54,626 nucleotides of DNA, from assembly GCA_937864535.1 (NCBI GenBank), contig CALMJS010000024.1, positions 1 through 54,626 of the forward strand, written 5' to 3'. A program made the translations under genes and the position numbers. The notes beneath the pieces are model-generated. The model was not told where the DNA came from. It saw nothing but the letters and a program-made list of their open reading frames with translations, and searched no databases. Positions 52,475 to 54,626 of the stretch are shown here, in pieces; position 1 is the stretch's first letter, and each line of letters starts with the position of its first letter. The stretch comes from an uncultured Paracoccaceae bacterium. Lineage in GTDB: Bacteria > Pseudomonadota > Alphaproteobacteria > Rhodobacterales > Rhodobacteraceae.

Positions 52475-53500
52475 TCAGCTGCGCAGCAGGCCCACAATTT
52501 CGTAGGTTTGTTTTAGAATGGGCTGTGCAATCTCGCGCGCCCGTTCCGCACCGCGGCCCAGCAGGCGGTCGATTTCCGCCGGATCGTTCATCAGGCGCTT
52601 CATGTCGTCCGAAATCGGCGCCAGCTTGGCGACGGCCAGATCGGCCAGCGCGGGTTTGAACCTGCCCCATCCGGCGCCCGCGTATTCGGTGATGACCTGT
52701 TCGTTGGTCATATCGTTCAGCGCGGCATAGATGTTGACCAGATTGCGCGCTTCGGGGCGATCTGCCAACCCCTCGAGGGTTTCAGGCAAGGGCTCGGGGT
52801 CGGTCTTGGCCTTTTTGAACTTTTTGGAAATCGTGTCGGCATCGTCGGTCATGTTGATCCGTTCCATGTCGGACTCGCCCGACTTGGACATCTTTTTCGA
52901 CCCGTCGCGCAGGTTCATCACGCGCATGGCGGGGCCTTCGATCACCGGGGTGGTCTCGGGGAAGAAATCGACCTTGAAGTCATGGTTAAACTTTTTCGCG
53001 ATATCGCGAGTCAATTCGACGTGCTGTTTCTGGTCCTCGCCCACGGGCACATGGGTGGCGTGGTACAGCAGGATATCGGCGGCCATCAGCGACGGATAGG
53101 CATACAGACCCAGCGAGGCCTTTTCAGCGTCCTTGCCCGAACCGGCCTTGTCTTTGAACTGCGTCATGCGGTTCATCCAGCCGACACGTGCGACACAGTT
53201 GAAAATCCAGCCCAGTTCGGCGTGCTCTGCGACCTGCGCCTGATTGAACAGGATCGACTTTTCCGGATCGATGCCCGAGGCAAGATAGCCAGCCGCAACT
53301 TCGCGCGTTGCATTCGCCAGTTCCTTGGGGTCCTGCCAGACGGTGATCGCGTGGAGGTCCACCACGCAATAGATCGTCTCGAACTGGCCGCCCTGCATGT
53401 CTACGAAACGCTTTATCGCGCCGAGATAGTTGCCAAGGGTCAACCCGCCCGAGGGTTTGATGCCAGAGAACACACGCGGTGTGAATTTGGTATCGGTCAT
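52475..53500 (-). CDS. trpS: Tryptophanyl-tRNA synthetase
   Basis: 341 residues from [13 protein letters not shown]. Class I motifs: [12 protein letters not shown] in the HIGH position and KKMSKS. Tryptophan site region [10 protein letters not shown] and [15 protein letters not shown] are typical. It charges tRNA-Trp. Divergent from the rhomboid-like gene (104 bases apart). Confidence 0.97.
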   Translation of the reverse strand: MTDTKFTPRVFSGIKPSGGLTLGNYLGAIKRFVDMQGGQFETIYCVVDLHAITVWQDPKELANATREVAAGYLASGIDPEKSILFNQAQVAEHAELGWIFNCVARVGWMNRMTQFKDKAGSGKDAEKASLGLYAYPSLMAADILLYHATHVPVGEDQKQHVELTRDIAKKFNHDFKVDFFPETTPVIEGPAMRVMNLRDGSKKMSKSGESDMERINMTDDADTISKKFKKAKTDPEPLPETLEGLADRPEARNLVNIYAALNDMTNEQVITEYAGAGWGRFKPALADLAVAKLAPISDDMKRLMNDPAEIDRLLGRGAERAREIAQPILKQTYEIVGLLRS

Positions 53501-53603
53501 CGTCAAACCTTCCGGGGCTGGATTAAAAGTCGGCGAAGGCTTACCGAGGGGGGCAAGTCCCGTCAATGCGAAGCGGGCAGATAGAGGCAAGGAAGACAGA
53601 GAT

Positions 53604-54329
53604 ATGGAACGCGAAAGCCTGTTGAACGACATTCCGAACACCGCTGCAGTGCTGGCGTTGTTGATCGCTGGCGTGGAAATCCTGATGCAATTGGCAGGGT
53701 CGGGGGTCTTAGCGGGGGCGGCTGGGATCGGCTGGCGGGCGGATACAGTCACAGATTTCGGGTTCTTCCCTGCCGTTCAGCACGAGATGTTTGCGCGTGG
53801 GCTATTCGTGCCTGAGTTCCTCTGGCGCTACGTGACCTATCCCTTCATCCATTCAGGCTTCACTCACGCGTTTTTCGCGATGGCGATCGTATTGGCCTTG
53901 GGCAAATTTGTCGGCGAACGCTGGCATTGGGCGTCGATGTTGTCTGTGTTCGTCGTTCCCAGTATCGTGGCCGCGATGGTGTTTGGCGCTGTGGCCCCTG
54001 AAAACTGGCCGCTCTATGGCGCTTACCCTCCGATCTACGGGCTGATCGGCGCATTTTCCTACATGATGTGGATGCGGCTCGGCCAAACGGGGCAAAACCG
54101 TTGGCGAGCGTTTTCGATGATCGGCATGCTTTTGATCATTCAGGTCATGTGGGGCCTGATGCTCAAGATTTTCGCCGTTTTGGGCATGGGTGGGGACGCC
54201 ACGCCGATGGTGTTTTATGTGGGCGTGGCCGATATGGCGGGGTTCTTTGCGGGGCTTTTGTTGTCGCCGCTCGTCGGGCCGGGGGGATGGGCCGCATTCG
54301 TAAACCGCATCCGCCAGCGCAGCGATTAA
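53604..54329 (+). CDS. Rhomboid-like membrane protein lacking catalytic residues
   Basis: 241 residues with about six transmembrane helices and the rhomboid fold. The H-x3-N site of helix 2 is His88 with Ala92 instead of Asn. The G-x-S-G nucleophile motif reads G-A-Y-P (Tyr141 at the serine). The helix 6 histidine reads Asp210 (ADMAGFFAG). The protein is therefore a likely rhomboid pseudoprotease. Its stop shares TTAA with the convergent next gene. Function unknown; related inactive rhomboids bind or move membrane proteins. Confidence 0.85.
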   Translation: MERESLLNDIPNTAAVLALLIAGVEILMQLAGSGVLAGAAGIGWRADTVTDFGFFPAVQHEMFARGLFVPEFLWRYVTYPFIHSGFTHAFFAMAIVLALGKFVGERWHWASMLSVFVVPSIVAAMVFGAVAPENWPLYGAYPPIYGLIGAFSYMMWMRLGQTGQNRWRAFSMIGMLLIIQVMWGLMLKIFAVLGMGGDATPMVFYVGVADMAGFFAGLLLSPLVGPGGWAAFVNRIRQRSD

Positions 54330-54626
54330 CCGCGTTTCATCGCGCGTTTGAACTCTGACAGCTTGAACGCGCCTATCATTTGGCCGCTGACGAAATAGGC
54401 GGCCATGCCGAGGATCGTCGGCACAAGGACGATCACGGCGAGCCAGGTGGGCCGGCCCGCTTCGGCGAGGCGGCGCATGTGCGCTGAAAAGGAGGTGAAA
54501 TCGGTGATGAAGGTGAAGACTGCGAAGGGAACCAGCAAGGCCGGCACGGTGAACATCGCGATGTCCACGGGCGTGTTCAGGAAGCCGGTCTTGACGCCGG
54601 CGATGCCCAGGATGGCCGCCGTGAAG
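54326..54626 (-). CDS. C-terminal part of a membrane protein (DUF805-like?), cut by window edge
   Basis: The frame is open from 54626 to the stop and has no start in the window, so the N-terminus is missing. The visible part has a hydrophobic helix (IAMFTVPALLVPFAVFTFI), a loop MRRLAEAGRPTWLA, a second helix (VIVLVPTILGMAAYFV) and a basic tail. RRL-x4-G-R-x2-W followed by a V-P-x-I helix resembles the DUF805 pattern. MurJ was considered but fits less well. Confidence in the family is low; that it is a real gene is likely. Confidence 0.45.
   Translation of the reverse strand, partial: FTAAILGIAGVKTGFLNTPVDIAMFTVPALLVPFAVFTFITDFTSFSAHMRRLAEAGRPTWLAVIVLVPTILGMAAYFVSGQMIGAFKLSEFKRAMKRG

Noticed and set aside
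54326-54626. C-terminal fragment of MurJ.
   Set aside because: MurJ often lies near trpS in this group, but RRL-x4-G-R-x2-W with the following V-P-x-I helix fits DUF805 better; it stays open because only the end is visible.
1-54626. tRNA, rRNA, CRISPR, insertion sequence or prophage elements.
   Set aside because: No cloverleaf, spacer-repeat array, transposase or integrase was seen on either strand.

Overview
The window is a gene-dense, GC-rich stretch of an alphaproteobacterial chromosome, most likely a roseobacter-group member of the Rhodobacteraceae. The evidence is the coxB-ctaB-small ORF-ctaG-coxC order, the ethylmalonyl-CoA pathway genes ccr and ecm, a HvrA-type H-NS homologue, a DUF6455 protein, LuxR/LuxI quorum sensing, and operator sequences of FnrL and CtrA type. 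I see no tRNA, rRNA, CRISPR array, insertion sequence, prophage or attachment site. Two gene-free stretches exceed 300 bases (190-537 and 51453-51816). Most lengths and starts look normal; several starts were moved inward to match Shine-Dalgarno spacing or 4-base stop/start overlaps.

Layout. 1-8.5 kb is a cell-surface region: an Flp-type pilin, a lytic transglycosylase, then enzymes that together resemble the mycobacterial decaprenylphosphoryl-arabinose pathway (a HAD-UbiA fusion, a DprE1-like FAD oxidase and a DprE2-like SDR). A multi-spanning flippase-like protein, a glycosyltransferase, an FkbM methyltransferase and a sulfotransferase sit with them. 8.5-14 kb holds topA, dprA and tldD. 14-21 kb is the aa3 cytochrome oxidase operon running on into SURF1, thrC, an M16 peptidase and an acetyltransferase. 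21.7-26.4 kb carries a D-2-hydroxyacid dehydrogenase, apt and mtnP (adenine salvage) and a SulP transporter. 26.4-31.1 kb is sdhCDA, three small lipoprotein genes and sdhB, behind a promoter packed with palindromes. 31-38 kb contains DUF6455 and DUF1989 genes around an FNR-like box, an H-NS-like gene, ecm, an acyltransferase, a lipoprotein and ccr. 38.3-40 kb is a quorum-sensing locus with a perfect CtrA box. 40-43 kb holds a RecD-like helicase and a TIGR02186/TSUP pair. 43.4-49.2 kb is a purine-nucleoside ABC importer joined to purine nucleoside phosphorylase. 49.4-54.6 kb holds rimI, tsaB, a NifU-type protein, a secreted protein, a universal stress protein, trpS, a rhomboid-like protein without catalytic residues, and a cut-off membrane protein.

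How the genes work together. The strongest candidate for an under-described system is the surface cluster at 1.4-8.5 kb. All four chemical steps from phosphoribosyl pyrophosphate to a polyprenyl-phosphate arabinofuranose donor can be assigned, including the phosphatase step, which appears fused to the prenyltransferase. A candidate flippase and glycan-modifying enzymes lie beside them. The second theme is respiratory and developmental control written in the intergenic DNA: an FNR box before coxB/tldD, another between the DUF6455 and DUF1989 genes, stacked palindromes before sdhCDAB, and CtrA-type sites before dprA and the luxR/luxI locus.
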